Shown here one piece after another: positions 37,970-47,806 of a stretch of 64,000 nt of DNA; the first letter of the stretch is position 1, and every line of letters starts with the position of its first letter. The notes under the pieces were generated by a model. The model did not search any database, was not told the origin of the DNA, and saw nothing but the letters and a program-made list of their open reading frames with translations. A program made the translations under genes and the position numbers. The stretch comes from Saccharomonospora iraqiensis subsp. iraqiensis. GTDB lineage: Bacteria > Actinomycetota > Actinomycetes > Mycobacteriales > Pseudonocardiaceae. The stretch is from the NCBI RefSeq assembly GCF_000430445.1, contig NZ_KE387086.1:97614-161613 (forward strand), read 5' to 3'.

Positions 37970-40900
37970 TCACGGTTGTCCTCCGGTGCGGGCGTTCCAA
38001 CGCAAGGCGGCGGCACGAGCCAGGCGTAAGCAGGCCCGTTCGTCCTCGACGGCGACCCCGGCCATGCGGACGTGGTGCAGGTGCAGCAGATCAGCGAGCA
38101 CACCGGCGGGTTCGGGCCGGCCGGAGTCTTCCAGGGCGCGGCGGTAGGCGGCCAGGGCCCGTCGGCGGTCCTGCCAGGTGGCCGCGAGGTCCCCACCTCC
38201 GGGGCAGGGCACGAACGGCGGCCCAGTCCCCGCGCGGATCAGCCAGACGCAACGCCGCCTCGTGCAGCGTCCGCTCTGGCGCCGGGCCCGACGGGGTGCG
38301 GGCGTGGTCGAGCAACCATCGCATCCCGCCGTCGGGAGCGTCGTGGAACGAGCAGGCGAGGTTGACCATGCTCGCCGCGGCCAGGGCCATCCCCGGGACC
38401 GCGTCGCGGTCGAGGGTGCGCAGCTGGGCGAGCACCGCGCGGGAGTCGGCGGCGAACACCGACTCCGCGGCTTCCCTCGCCGCACCAGTCCCGAACCGGC
38501 CGGTTTCGGGGTAGTAGGTGTCGAACTGCGCGCGGCCGACGAGCCCCCGCTCACGGAGCCGGGCCACCCACCGGTTGATTTCAGCCACCATGCGGGTGGC
38601 TTCGTCGGGGTCCCGCAGCCGGAATCGCAGGCGCAGGTGCGGGTCGGGGTCGTGGTAGCGCAGGAACCACCACTCCGGCTCGCGGTCCCAGGCGGACAAC
38701 AGCTCGGGCAGATGGCCGAGGAGCACAGCGTTGTCCCGGTCGGGATGCGTGTAGAGCTTGACGTAAGCCCACTGTTCACTCCCGGGGAGATGTCCGTGTT
38801 CGCGGCCGAGGAGGTGCGCCGACCAGCGCGGCGACGGGGTCGAGGTGGTGGACACCAGCGGGATCACCACCTCGTGGGCGTGCCCGTCGAACCAGCCGAA
38901 CGCCTCCTCGTCAGGTGCTTCCCGCAACGCGATCCCTCCGGTGCGTTCCAGCTCGATACGCAGCAGCGAAAGGTGGGCCGGCGTGTGCAGGTGCAGCCGC
39001 ATCCGGCGGTCGCTGTCGCCGACATGGACCGTGTCCGGGACACCGGCACGCTCGCGCCACTGTTGAAAACCTGCCACCCAGTCGCGCCACCCGGCTGTCG
39101 TGCCGGGCAGGTCCACGGGCTCCAGCCGCCACCGGGCGGGCGCCAGGATCGTGCGGCGGTAGCGGACCCGGGGCAGGAACGGCAGCCGACCGGCGTGTCC
39201 CCAGGAAAACGGAGCGCACGGGGCCGCACGAGCCGTGTTGATCTCGGTGAGGAACCGCACGAGTGGGTGCGCGTGGTGCACCATTTCCACCGCGCTGAAC
39301 ATCACCGGTTCGACCGGGCGGCGCTGCGACAGCGACAGCAGGACCAGGCGCTGGGCATCGGCGGTCACCGCGAGATCCTCCAGCGGCACCCTCGTGGTGT
39401 CGGCCGGTTCCCGGTGCTCGCCCAGCGAGACCACCGCGGGCAGCACCCGGGGGCTGCGGGCGACGTTGTCCGTCCGCGGGTACAAGGCCGGTGCCGAGAC
39501 CTGGGCCGGGAACCCGGTTTCGCACACCGTCGGCAGGTCGGCGTAGGCGGTAGCGAACCGTCGTTGATCCTCGGTGTCGAGCAGGTCGAGGAAACGTCCG
39601 GTCGTGGCGCCCGCGCTCCGCGAGACCCCGGCGACGACGAGCCCGAACTCACCCCGATCCAACGCGGCACGGGTGGGGGCCTGCACACACAGCCGGAGTT
39701 CGGTGTGCGGCTGCACCGCGACGTCGGCGCCGCCGGCAACCTCTAGCTCGGCGAGCATGTCGTCGTCCAGGACGACTTCCCTGCTCTGTTGCCACGCCGC
39801 ACGCTGGGCCCACGCCATCAAGGTCGCATCCCGCTCCGACAGCGACCGTTCGACCGGTGCCCTCCGGGGCGCGTCGCGGTACCCGGCCGGGAACCCGAGG
39901 CCGCTATCGGCCACCAGCTCGGTGACCGGCACCACCGCCTGCGGGCCGTACCGTTCGATGAAGCGGCCGTGGTACTGCTGCCATTCCGGGCTGCCGAACG
40001 GCCGCGGCGCCAGGCGCACCAGTGCCGCCGCGGCGGCTTCGGCCTCCCGGGCCACCGCGTCCGGCAAGGCCAGGTCGCAGTCCAGCCGCAGATCCATCCC
40101 GACGGGGCGCTCGCCGGACGCCACGCCCGTCACCGCGTGGGACATGCCCGCGCGGCACTCGCGGGCATGCCGTGCGGAGTCGGCCCCGTTGTGCCCGATC
40201 ATGTCCCGATGGAGCGCGCGGATCTGCTTCACCGGACCTGACACGCCGTCCACCGAGTCGGCCTCCACCTCGTCCAGAGCCGCGACGACATGCGTCAGCG
40301 GCTCGGTCGCCGTCATGGGAGGCCGCAACTGGGTGACCAACAGGCCCTGCCCGACGAGTTCCGCCAGCATCGGCTCCAACGCGGAGACGGGCGCGTCGAC
40401 CTCGGCCGCGACCTTGTCGGCCGCGTCCCTCATACGGATCGGTGTAACCGTGGCCCGCATGACGGCCTGCACCACACTCGTGTTGCGGACCGACACCTCC
40501 CCCGGCCCCTCCACACCCGCGGCGGCATGTCGGCCTTGCCAACCCAACACCAGCCTGCCGTCACGCACGGTCGCGGCCGAGTTCGCCACGACCCGCAGCC
40601 GCCCACACAGCTCACGATCGGACTCCAGCTGCGTCAGGACCGCGTCCAACCATGCGGCGTCCACCCGCGCCACCGCCCGGTGACACCGGCCCCAACGCAC
40701 CGACGTGGAGCGAGCGAACGTCGTGGCGGCCACCCCGGCGAACAGCCCGAACGGAGTCGCCCGACCGGCCGCCCGAACCAGGTAGCGCGTCACCGACACC
40801 GCCGCGCGGCGCACCTCACGCGCCGGCCGGTCGGGTTCCCGGCACACCGTGCGGACCCGGCGCGCCAGCACCGGACTGGCCACCTCCACGGCCGCCGCGA

Positions 40901-41051
40901 ACTGCTCGATGGCCCATACCCGCTGCAACCACGCACGCCACTGCCCCACATGCTCGTCGGTGTCGCCGGAAAGGTCAGGCCACCCGGCGCTGTCCCCAAC
41001 ACCGGCAAGAGGCGCCGCCCGCACAAGAGCGGCATCGATCACCTGATACAT
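37970..41051 (-). CDS. lanB: LanB lantibiotic dehydratase with apparent frameshift near its end
   Basis: A full-length class I dehydratase of about 1025 aa. The N-terminal glutamylation domain starts MYQVIDAALVRAAPLAG (VRAAGRATPFGLFAGV at about 90), and the C-terminal SpaB_C domain has WAYVKLYTHPDRDNAVLLG and FLRYHDPDPHLRLRF. It dehydrates Ser/Thr of the precursor using glutamyl-tRNA. At 38201-38204 a run of four G (C on the coding strand) carries one extra base: the reading frame up to that point ends in ALP and the homologous ending continues in another frame (GGGDLAATWQDRRRAL ... ALRWNARTGGQP-stop at 37970). Without correction the protein would end in unrelated sequence at 38091. It may be a sequencing error or a real mutation. 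Confidence 0.85.
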
Positions 41052-41070
41052 ACGCCCCCACGAAAGAAGG

Positions 41071-41106
41071 AGCCGGGCGGCGGCGCGAACACTCCGCCAC
41101 CCGGCT
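41071..41106. terminator. hairpin between lanA and lanB, candidate partial terminator
   Basis: A 13-base-pair stem with one mismatch: arms at 41071-41083 and 41094-41106 (AGCCGGGCGGCGG and its complement), loop of ten bases. It lies in the 90-base gap between the precursor stop and the LanB start. Such structures usually let the precursor be made in excess over the enzymes. No T-run follows. Confidence 0.55.
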
Positions 41107-41141
41107 CACTGGGTTCTCACCTCAGTACCGACGCGACGGGG

Positions 41142-41351
41142 TCACGGGCAGGTCGGTGTACAAGCTGACTCACAGGTGCTGCCGCAGCCGTCATCGGTGG
41201 GCCGCATGAGCTCCTCGACAACCGGACCGGACTCGGCGAAACGGATGTCGAGATCGAAGTCCTCGGGGGCAGGCGACTCGGCCGCCACGTCGGCGATGGT
41301 GTCGTGATCCTGCTTCGGCGAAGCCGACTCGGACTCGGTGGAAAGTGTCAA
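41142..41351 (-). CDS. lanA: FxLD-family lanthipeptide precursor
   Basis: A 69-aa precursor. The leader contains FDLDIRF at residues 32-38, the defining FxLD motif. The C-terminal core has four cysteines at 56, 60, 64 and 68, spaced exactly every four residues (CGSTCESACTPTCP), with Ser58, Thr59, Ser62, Thr65 and Thr67 available for dehydration, and two Asp (53 and 54) just before them that could be isomerised by the PCMT-like enzyme next door. A TTG start (41351) five bases after AGGAGG is used. This is the substrate of the LanB, LanC and methyltransferase genes around it. Confidence 0.88.
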   Translation of the reverse strand: MTLSTESESASPKQDHDTIADVAAESPAPEDFDLDIRFAESGPVVEELMRPTDDGCGSTCESACTPTCP

Positions 41352-41384
41352 CGGAGCCTCCTTGATTCGATGATCTTCGTTGTC

Positions 41385-42635
41385 TTACGAGAGCCTTGTG
41401 TGGTCAGGGTTCTCGCGCTCCGGCCAGGAGACGACGACGCGTGTGTGCCTCTTCTCGGTGACGCGCCCCCTGGGGAGTTCACTGGTTGGCGTTGCGGCGG
41501 GAAAAACTTTGATGTGCGCACCGGGGCCACCGCGCAAGTCCCGGTCGAAGCGCCGCAGCAGCTCGACGTAGTCGTGGGCGACCGCGTCGGCTTCGGGACC
41601 ATGTGCGTACACGCCGTTCTCGAACGAGTCGGTGCCCTCGATAGGCCGTTTCGTCCGATAGGCGAACGATGCACCACGGATCAGGGTCGGAACCCCCTGC
41701 TGTGTGGACCGCGCGACCAGGCCACGGTCGATCGCACCGTGTCGCGCCGCGAGCAGACCGAACACCGGCGCTGCGGTGGCGATCCAGAAGTGCGTTTCAT
41801 CAGGGCGATCGAACTCGATACCGGGCCAACGTTCCAGCCGGGGTGACTGCAAGGACTTCTGCAAACCCCGGATGTCGAGAAGTTGTTCTTCCTCGACTCG
41901 TAATGCGACCTCGGCCCCCTCGAGCGGGATCAGGCGTTGCTCGCGGGCACTGGATCCTTGCATCGGGACGAACCCGCACAGGCGGTATCCTGTGCTGACC
42001 AGGTGCGCACCGTCACGTTCGAGCACCACCGACCGGGTCAGTCCACGCATCCGCAGTGGAACGATCAGTCGTCCGCCCGGAGCAAGCTGTTCCCACCAGG
42101 CCGGGGGGATGTCCCACGCGCCGGCGGTGACGATGATCCGGTCGAACGGCGCTCCAGCCGTGTAACCGTGCTCAGCATCGCCCAGAGCCACGGTCACCCG
42201 TCCGTACCCAGCAGCGTCCAGACTGCCACGGGCACGCTCGACGATGTCCCGGTCGATGTCCAGGGACACCACCGTCCCGGACTCACCCACCAATTCGGCG
42301 ATCAGGGCGGCGTTGTACCCACCACTGCCCACCTCCAGCACCCGCATCCCGGGCTCGAGCTGCGCCTGCTCCAGCATCGTCACCTGAATGTGCGTGGCGC
42401 TCAGTGAACTGGTCGCCAACCCCTGCCCGTCCCGCTTGGTCACCAGCGCCCGATTCGCCGCGTACACGTTCTCCAGCGGCTCCTCAGGAGCGAACAGATG
42501 CCGCGGCACCGCCCGCACCGCCTCCGTGAGCGCTCCGCTGCGGAGATCACCCCACTCCTGCAGTTCACGCACCATCGCCTCACGGCGGGCGGCGGCGTCA
42601 TCAGCGCCGCTGCCAGCTTCATATACTGTCGTCAT
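41385..42635 (-). CDS. FxLD-system PCMT-like methyltransferase
   Basis: A 416-aa protein-L-isoaspartate O-methyltransferase-like enzyme of the FxLD lanthipeptide type. It has PRHLFAPEEPLENVYAANRAL, LSATHIQVTMLEQAQLEPG and the SAM motif VLEVGSGGYNAALIAELVG. Related LanS enzymes methylate an Asp of a lanthipeptide and thereby produce isoaspartate; the Asp53-Asp54 pair of the precursor is a plausible target. The ATG at 42635 follows GAAGG by about six bases. It ends 33 bases before the precursor gene, so all are one operon. Confidence 0.85.
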   Translation of the reverse strand: MTTVYEAGSGADDAAARREAMVRELQEWGDLRSGALTEAVRAVPRHLFAPEEPLENVYAANRALVTKRDGQGLATSSLSATHIQVTMLEQAQLEPGMRVLEVGSGGYNAALIAELVGESGTVVSLDIDRDIVERARGSLDAAGYGRVTVALGDAEHGYTAGAPFDRIIVTAGAWDIPPAWWEQLAPGGRLIVPLRMRGLTRSVVLERDGAHLVSTGYRLCGFVPMQGSSAREQRLIPLEGAEVALRVEEEQLLDIRGLQKSLQSPRLERWPGIEFDRPDETHFWIATAAPVFGLLAARHGAIDRGLVARSTQQGVPTLIRGASFAYRTKRPIEGTDSFENGVYAHGPEADAVAHDYVELLRRFDRDLRGGPGAHIKVFPAATPTSELPRGRVTEKRHTRVVVSWPERENPDHTRLS

Positions 42636-42750
42636 CACACACCTTCAGGTCGTTGTACGTCGTGGTTCCACCGGATGACGTCGGCCGTAGTCCAAGGACA
42701 GCTGGACCATCTGATCCGCGAGCCTGGAACCAGTCGGCAGCCCGGTCGGA

Positions 42751-43119
42751 TCATCCACCCGGACGATCACGGCTGCATGGAACCGCCATGCTCTGGCTGC
42801 GTCCTTCGTTACCCAGGAGCACCTGAAAGCAGGCGGCCAGTGGGCGCGTTGTCAGCACCCTCTCCCCGAGCACGAGCGAAGCAACTGGTGTGAAGTGTCC
42901 GTGACGTCCGAGGCCGGGCATAAAGGCACCCAGCACGTTATCGAGACCGCGGAGCACAGCAGGGTCGACGAATCCCCAGTCGTCCGTACCGGCGATCAGG
43001 GTGGGTTGACGCGGCCCGTTGCAGAAGCGCCAGATGACACCGTCATGCGCGGCTACGGTGAACAACTCGTCGACACCCGCGGGAAGCGCGGTGTCTGTGG
43101 GCTGGTGGTCAGAGGTCAT
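42751..43119 (-). CDS. hypothetical protein upstream of the lanthipeptide cluster
   Basis: A 122-aa soluble protein with GVDELFTVAAHDGVIWRFCNGP, IAGTDDWGFVDPAVLRGLDNVLGAF and no motif I recognise. It lies 115 bases upstream of the methyltransferase gene on the same strand and may be the first gene of the cluster. Confidence 0.5.
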   Translation of the reverse strand: MTSDHQPTDTALPAGVDELFTVAAHDGVIWRFCNGPRQPTLIAGTDDWGFVDPAVLRGLDNVLGAFMPGLGRHGHFTPVASLVLGERVLTTRPLAACFQVLLGNEGRSQSMAVPCSRDRPGG

Positions 43120-43427
43120 CAATGGCGGTACCGGTTCGTGTTCGGCTACAGGTGCGGCTGGTTGCGGCGAGGCACCGGGGAAGGAAGGCGGGGACGCACC
43201 GTGGGTGGCCTCGCCGCAACCGAGTGGCAGTCAACCCGGCCCGAGGGTGAACGACCAGAGCACACTGGCTGCACGAAAGCTGCACCACGGCTGCACACGC
43301 GGAATTGACCTGCACCGATGCTGTGGTCGTGATCACTACAATCACCCGATCAAGTGGAGTCATCGCTCGGTCGGCTATGGCTCCGTACGCCATACTTGGC
43401 GAACGGCGAACGCACTCGGGGGTGGGA

Positions 43428-43545
43428 TGGCGCGCCAGCGACATGGAATGGCCGCACGCCGTGCCGCCCTGGGCTACACCCAGGAGCGCTTCAGCGGTCG
43501 GGGTCGAGCGCACAGCACCGTCTAGCGCTGGGAGACCGGCCGAAC
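43428..43545 (+). pseudogene. fossil of an XRE helix-turn-helix gene
   Basis: The plus strand reads AARRAALGYTQERFS, then after frame changes SAVGVER, an in-frame stop, and RWETGRT: together the signature of an XRE regulator N-terminus (compare GMTQEELAAAVG...RSTIYRWESG at 44296-45471). Two frame changes and a stop break it, and the rest of the gene is missing. TTGACCTGC at 43305-43313 matches the element upstream of the two related regulators. Confidence 0.6.
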
Positions 43546-43547
43546 CG

Positions 43548-44279
43548 TCAGCGGCCGTTCTGCAATGACTGGAGGACCGGCATTGCCGCGACCTGTTCTG
43601 CACTCAGATCGGCCCAGTCGAGCCCGCTGGGGCGGCGAGGAGGCGCACAAGTGATGACCTCGTCGGTCGTGACAATCACGTCGACGCTGAAGTCGTGGCT
43701 CGTCTCGGGAATGTCGTCCTCGACCACCTGGAGCGGATGCACAGTCGTGACGATCGTGGTCGCGGGCCCGATCAGACCGGCCTGGGCGAGCAGGGCGACT
43801 TCAATGTCCGAGTAACCGGCACCCTTGCCAAGTCGCACACCTCGCCGGTTGACAGCGACGCTGCCGCACACGATCAGGTCGACCGGCCGAAGGTCGGTCA
43901 GACCGACGTTGCGCGCAACCGACGGAGCGACGCGACTGGAAGCAGCGTCCTCGGCAGGGACGGCCAGCTGAGTGGGGTCGAGCAGATAGAAGGGTTGTGG
44001 CGGCGCAAGCTTCGGTGCGGCCATGTAGACGACCTTGCCCTCACGCAAGGCGCGGGCACGAGCCGGGAGTTGAGCTTTATCCGGCACCGCCTTGATCACG
44101 CTGGCCGCCTTCCACGCTGACAGGGCCGCGAGTTGATCAGCGGCGCGGTCGGCACCGATGAAGTTCGGGATGCGTCCGTGCGCACTGCCGTCGCCAGCGA
44201 CGACACCCTGCTGGTCCAGCAAGTCCCATACCTGGCGCCGGATGGTGTCCTTGCGCCCGTCCACCTCGGTCGTGGTCAC
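43548..44279 (-). CDS. 5-formyltetrahydrofolate cyclo-ligase-family protein
   Basis: A 243-aa protein related to 5-formyltetrahydrofolate cyclo-ligase, which makes 5,10-methenyl-THF from 5-formyl-THF with ATP. Visible are GADRAADQLAALSAWKAASVIKAVPD, LIVCGSVAVNRRGVRLGKGAGYSDIE and TIVTTVHPLQVVEDDIPETSHDF. The MPGLAFD-type motif of the classic enzyme is changed, so this may be a relative with a different substrate. It lies 17 bases downstream of an XRE-TPR regulator on the same strand and is probably co-transcribed with it. Confidence 0.75.
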   Translation of the reverse strand: MTTTEVDGRKDTIRRQVWDLLDQQGVVAGDGSAHGRIPNFIGADRAADQLAALSAWKAASVIKAVPDKAQLPARARALREGKVVYMAAPKLAPPQPFYLLDPTQLAVPAEDAASSRVAPSVARNVGLTDLRPVDLIVCGSVAVNRRGVRLGKGAGYSDIEVALLAQAGLIGPATTIVTTVHPLQVVEDDIPETSHDFSVDVIVTTDEVITCAPPRRPSGLDWADLSAEQVAAMPVLQSLQNGR

Positions 44280-44295
44280 TGGGTGCGACTCCTCG

Positions 44296-45471
44296 TCACG
44301 CTATAGTTATCAGGGAGAACAGTCGATCGTAGATGTCCTGGACGACAGGCTCGCCGCGCCAACGGCGCAGCTTCCGCACAGCGTCGGACACGACGTTCAA
44401 CCCGCCGCCACCCCGGGTGGCCTCCAGGACGTCGATGGCATCATGCAGGCTCGCCGCAGCCGCATCCAGGTCACGCTGGTGAAGATAAGCGAGGCTAAGG
44501 TTGCCCAACACGATCGCCCGGGACTTGCTCTGTGCGGTCATGGCTTGAGCTGCGGTATCGAGGATGCGTTGGGCGCGGCGGTGGTCGCCCAAGAACAGAT
44601 AGCAGGAGCCGGCCAGCCGATCGAACTGGGTCTCGGAGAACAGATGCGCGGCACCGTCGGTGGCGCGGACGCTGCTGAAGCTGTATTCCGCGGAGGCCAG
44701 TGCTGACTCGCACTGCCGTGTGTCGCCGAGCATGGCGTGGGCTTCGGCCGAGTGCAGCTGCGCCAGTCCAGTCAAGACCTTGCTGGCCGAGCGCGCGACC
44801 TCGGCAGTCTGTTCAGTCAGCCGCAGCCCTTCGATGGGATCGCGCTCCCCGTAGAGCGCGAGATAGCTGGTGCGCAGCAGCGCATGCCCTTCGGCAGTCG
44901 GGCTATCGATCTCGCGAGCCGCAGCAGTCGCTTGCTCGAAGTACTGCCGGGCGGTCCGGTGATCCCGACGCTGGGAAGCATCCCACACCAGTTGCCCCAT
45001 CAACGTCGCGGCCGTGGCTTCGGCAGCGAAGAGGTCACGCTGCAAGGCGCCGTCGCCGCCATTGCGGGCAAGAAAGCCGATCTGACCGAGGGCCTGGCCG
45101 GTATCGGCCAGCAAGGATGTCGAGGGCGTCCGGTCATACCGCTCATCCAGGCCACGGACTTCCTGCCACAAGCTCTCCACGGTGACCTGGTCAGCACTGT
45201 TCGGGGAGCGAAGGGCATGCCCGGCCCGTCCCCTACTCGACGGCAAATTCGGGTCGACTTCTGAGGTGAGGAGGTCGGCGAGCTCGGTGGGCGAAACACC
45301 GAGTGCACGGGCGAGCCGGGGCTGCTTGCGCGCCGGCGGGGTGATCTCTCCAGACTCCCACCGATAGATCGTCGACCGATCGGTTCCCAAGCCAACAGCG
45401 GCGGCAAGCTCCTCTTGGGTCATCCCCATCGCGCGGCGCTGCCGCGCAAGACGCAGCCGTTTGCCGGACAT
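44296..45471 (-). CDS. XRE-family regulator with C-terminal TPR repeats
   Basis: A 391-aa regulator. The helix-turn-helix is at about residues 4-55 (GMTQEELAAAVGLGTDRSTIYRWESG) and the remainder is TPR-like (ARQYFEQATAAAREIDSP, LGDHRRAQRILDTAAQAM). The ATG at 45471 follows GGGGG by four bases. It heads a two-gene unit with the cyclo-ligase-like gene, and is paralogous to the frameshifted regulator at 46460-47776, which heads a unit with an APH-fold kinase. Confidence 0.84.
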   Translation of the reverse strand: MSGKRLRLARQRRAMGMTQEELAAAVGLGTDRSTIYRWESGEITPPARKQPRLARALGVSPTELADLLTSEVDPNLPSSRGRAGHALRSPNSADQVTVESLWQEVRGLDERYDRTPSTSLLADTGQALGQIGFLARNGGDGALQRDLFAAEATAATLMGQLVWDASQRRDHRTARQYFEQATAAAREIDSPTAEGHALLRTSYLALYGERDPIEGLRLTEQTAEVARSASKVLTGLAQLHSAEAHAMLGDTRQCESALASAEYSFSSVRATDGAAHLFSETQFDRLAGSCYLFLGDHRRAQRILDTAAQAMTAQSKSRAIVLGNLSLAYLHQRDLDAAAASLHDAIDVLEATRGGGGLNVVSDAVRKLRRWRGEPVVQDIYDRLFSLITIA

Positions 45472-45516
45472 GCAACCCCCGATCAACCAGTGCAACTCCA
45501 TGATCCTCGTCGAATT

Positions 45517-45527
45517 TTCGCAGGTCA
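45517..45527. promoter_or_regulatory. shared 11-base box upstream of an XRE-TPR gene
   Basis: TGACCTGCGAA (minus strand) occurs here, 46 bases before the regulator ATG, and again at 47807-47817 before its paralogue. It is embedded in a longer similar stretch (CTTGACCTGCGAAAA here) and could be a -35 element or an operator. Confidence 0.45.
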
Positions 45528-45558
45528 AGGCGATTCAGGCAGTTCGACTATTCAAGGT

Positions 45559-46443
45559 CTAGAATGCGGTCCAGGTCCACGGCCGCGAAACCTCGCCCCG
45601 TAGGCACGCGATGCGGTGCTGTGCTTCGCGTGCGGCCTGGGTGCTGTTGGCGGCCTTGCCGAGGGCGAACACCACCCAGCGCAGCTCTTGGATATCGGCA
45701 AAGACGCGGAATGCTGAGCTGGTCGTGACATCACACCCGCCGTAGGCCGCGACGAGATCGCGATAGTCGGTGCTGCTCAGCCGGGCGAAGTCGACATGGT
45801 CGACCGCGATGGGGATCAGATCCCAATCGGGATGACCGCAGGAGACGTGTTCGAGGTCGAGCAGAACCGGTGTGCCGTTCTCAGGGACGGCGACGTTGCC
45901 TTGCCAGGCGTCTCCGTGTACGACACGGTCGGCCTGGTCGAGCTCCACGCTGCCCAGTTGTTGGCGCAGTTCCTGGAGACGCCGGACCAACCACTCTTGG
46001 TCATCCCCGGGCAGGTGCTGGGCTGCGGCGACGCGCTCGTCAACCCCAGCGAAGGGATCGAAGCGAGGTAGCTTCAGCTGCTTAGGCAGGCTGAGCGCGT
46101 GCAACGATCGCAAGACGGCGCCGAGCTCTGCCGTCGTGGCCGGGCGGTGCTCTGGTAGCTGTTCCCACCAGGTCACGGGCCGACTGCCCACCAGGGTCGG
46201 CTGCGGAACGCCGTCGAGCGCCCTGACCACCGCAACGTCGGAGTCGGTGAGCCATCGAGCGATCTCGACCTGTCGCGCAGCGTTGTCGCCGGTGTGCTCC
46301 GGCCCGATCCGTGCAACGACACGACCGGGCAGCTGGTACATCACGTTGGAGCCATCGCGGATCAAGACCGCGTTCGTGGCATCGAGGCCAGCCCGTTGCG
46401 CCGCGGTGGCGAGTACGTCGTCTGCTGTCTCGCGAGGTGCCAT
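45559..46443 (-). CDS. aminoglycoside-phosphotransferase-fold kinase
   Basis: A 294-aa APH-fold protein: VMYQLPGRVVARIGPEH (N-lobe Lys/Arg region), VVHGDAWQGNVAVPENG (catalytic HGD) and LLDLEHVSCGHPDWDL (metal site). Substrate unknown. The ATG at 46443 is 17 bases upstream of the frameshifted regulator's stop at 46460, so the two overlapped or were coupled. Kinases of this fold are often paired with XRE-TPR regulators in actinomycetes. Confidence 0.78.
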   Translation of the reverse strand: MAPRETADDVLATAAQRAGLDATNAVLIRDGSNVMYQLPGRVVARIGPEHTGDNAARQVEIARWLTDSDVAVVRALDGVPQPTLVGSRPVTWWEQLPEHRPATTAELGAVLRSLHALSLPKQLKLPRFDPFAGVDERVAAAQHLPGDDQEWLVRRLQELRQQLGSVELDQADRVVHGDAWQGNVAVPENGTPVLLDLEHVSCGHPDWDLIPIAVDHVDFARLSSTDYRDLVAAYGGCDVTTSSAFRVFADIQELRWVVFALGKAANSTQAAREAQHRIACLRGEVSRPWTWTAF

Positions 46444-46459
46444 CACCCCGCTGATGGTG

Positions 46460-47776
46460 TCAGGTCGACGTCCGCCCCAACGTGGCAATGTCGTGCCTCA
46501 GCTCGGCGACATCGCTCAGCTGCACGTGAGGAGCAGCACTTTGAGCAAGGCTGCGGAGTTCGGTCGTGAGCCGTTTCGACCGTAGTGCGGCCGTGTCGAT
46601 CACGGCCTGACGGCCGATCGGCACAGCTTCCCGTGGATACCCGGTGGCCATCATCAAAAGAGGCCAGCCGCACTCGGGAGAACGTCCGCGAACGCGGGTA
46701 GTCGGCGGCCTGTAACTCGACCGCAGCGGTGAGCCGACCGGCAGCCAGCTCCGGGTTCCCGCATGCTTGCGCGATGGGGATCAACGCCTTACCGGTGCTG
46801 CCCTGGTGTTCGGCGGCGTCGTAGTAGCACAGCCAGGGCGGGTCGGCGTCGGGATCATGGTCGGCAAAGTGAGCGTCCACGCGATCGACATCCGCTTGAG
46901 CTTCGGCATATCGGCCGGTCAGCGCCAACAGCCGAGCTTGGATCGTGGTCAGCATCGCCCGAGCCGTGGCGGTGAGCAGATCGGAACGTACCTGGGCGAA
47001 CTCGATCAGTTCCAGGGCGTCGTCGACGTTGCCCAGATACGCGGCCTTGCGCGTCATCTCCGCCAGCGTGTTCGCCCGCAGCGCCCACGAACCCGACTCG
47101 TCGGCACACCAGAGCGCGAACTCGAAGCACCGATCGGCGGCGGAGTAGTTGGCGATGTCGAACGCGGAGAATGCAACGACGCTGGCGAGGTTGCCGACTG
47201 CTTCAGTGACGCAGCGGTGAACGTCCCTGGGAGCCTGAACCTCCAGCAGCTGTCCAGCCCAGCGCAGTTGCGCTGCTGCCGCCTCGCACGAGAGTCCGCC
47301 GCCGAACAAGTTCTCCGACATCGCTACCGCACGCGTGGTCGGCCGAACATGCTCGACCTCCGTCCAGCCGAGCCGTGTAGGTAGTGGAGTTTCAACGACG
47401 GTGTCGGCCAGGAAGTCGCGCAGGCTTCCACCGAGGTCGATACCGCCCGGGTAGTCGTGGGCACGCCTGGAAGTTCTGAACTCGGTCAACGTCTGCTGAG
47501 GTCGAGAGGCGTCGCGTGGTCCCGTCGTCGCTGGCGCCGAACTGAGGCCGGCCTCGATCATGAGAAGCTTCGCTAGCTCATCAGGGCTCACGTTCAGCGC
47601 GCGTGCCAGCTTGGGCTGCACGTCGGGCCGCGGTACCCCCTTCCCGGGCTCCCACCGATAGATTGTCGAGCGCTCAACACCAAGCGCGGCGGCGAGTTGT
47701 TCCTGGGTTTTTCCACTGCGTGGCGCTGACGCGCGAGCCGGTCTCGTATACCTGGCACGTGACCGCCCCTCGCCAT
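46460..47776 (-). pseudogene. XRE-family TPR regulator, frameshifted twice
   Basis: The gene would encode about 438 aa, paralogous to 44296-45471. The frame starts MARGGHVPGIRDRLARQRHAVEK and needs one extra A in the five-A run (coding strand) at 47708-47712 to continue as TQEQLAAALGVERSTIYRWEPG. Near 46660 it needs one T fewer in a four-T run to continue as MMATGYPREAVPIGRQAV ... ATLGRTST-stop. Both are homopolymer single-base changes, so either the gene is dead or these are sequencing errors. The middle TPR part is intact (ADRCFEFALWCADESGSW). Confidence 0.65.
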
Positions 47777-47806
47777 CGACTGCAACCATTCGATCTCGCC
47801 GTCATA

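Noticed and set aside
36726..38000. Long Arg/Pro-rich frame in the same strand as lanC.
   Set aside because: A shadow of lanC and the lanB end in another frame; no motif, atypical composition.
38201..38204. Programmed frameshift as an explanation for the lanB break.
   Set aside because: No slippery sequence with downstream structure is evident and class I dehydratases are not known to use it; an indel is simpler.
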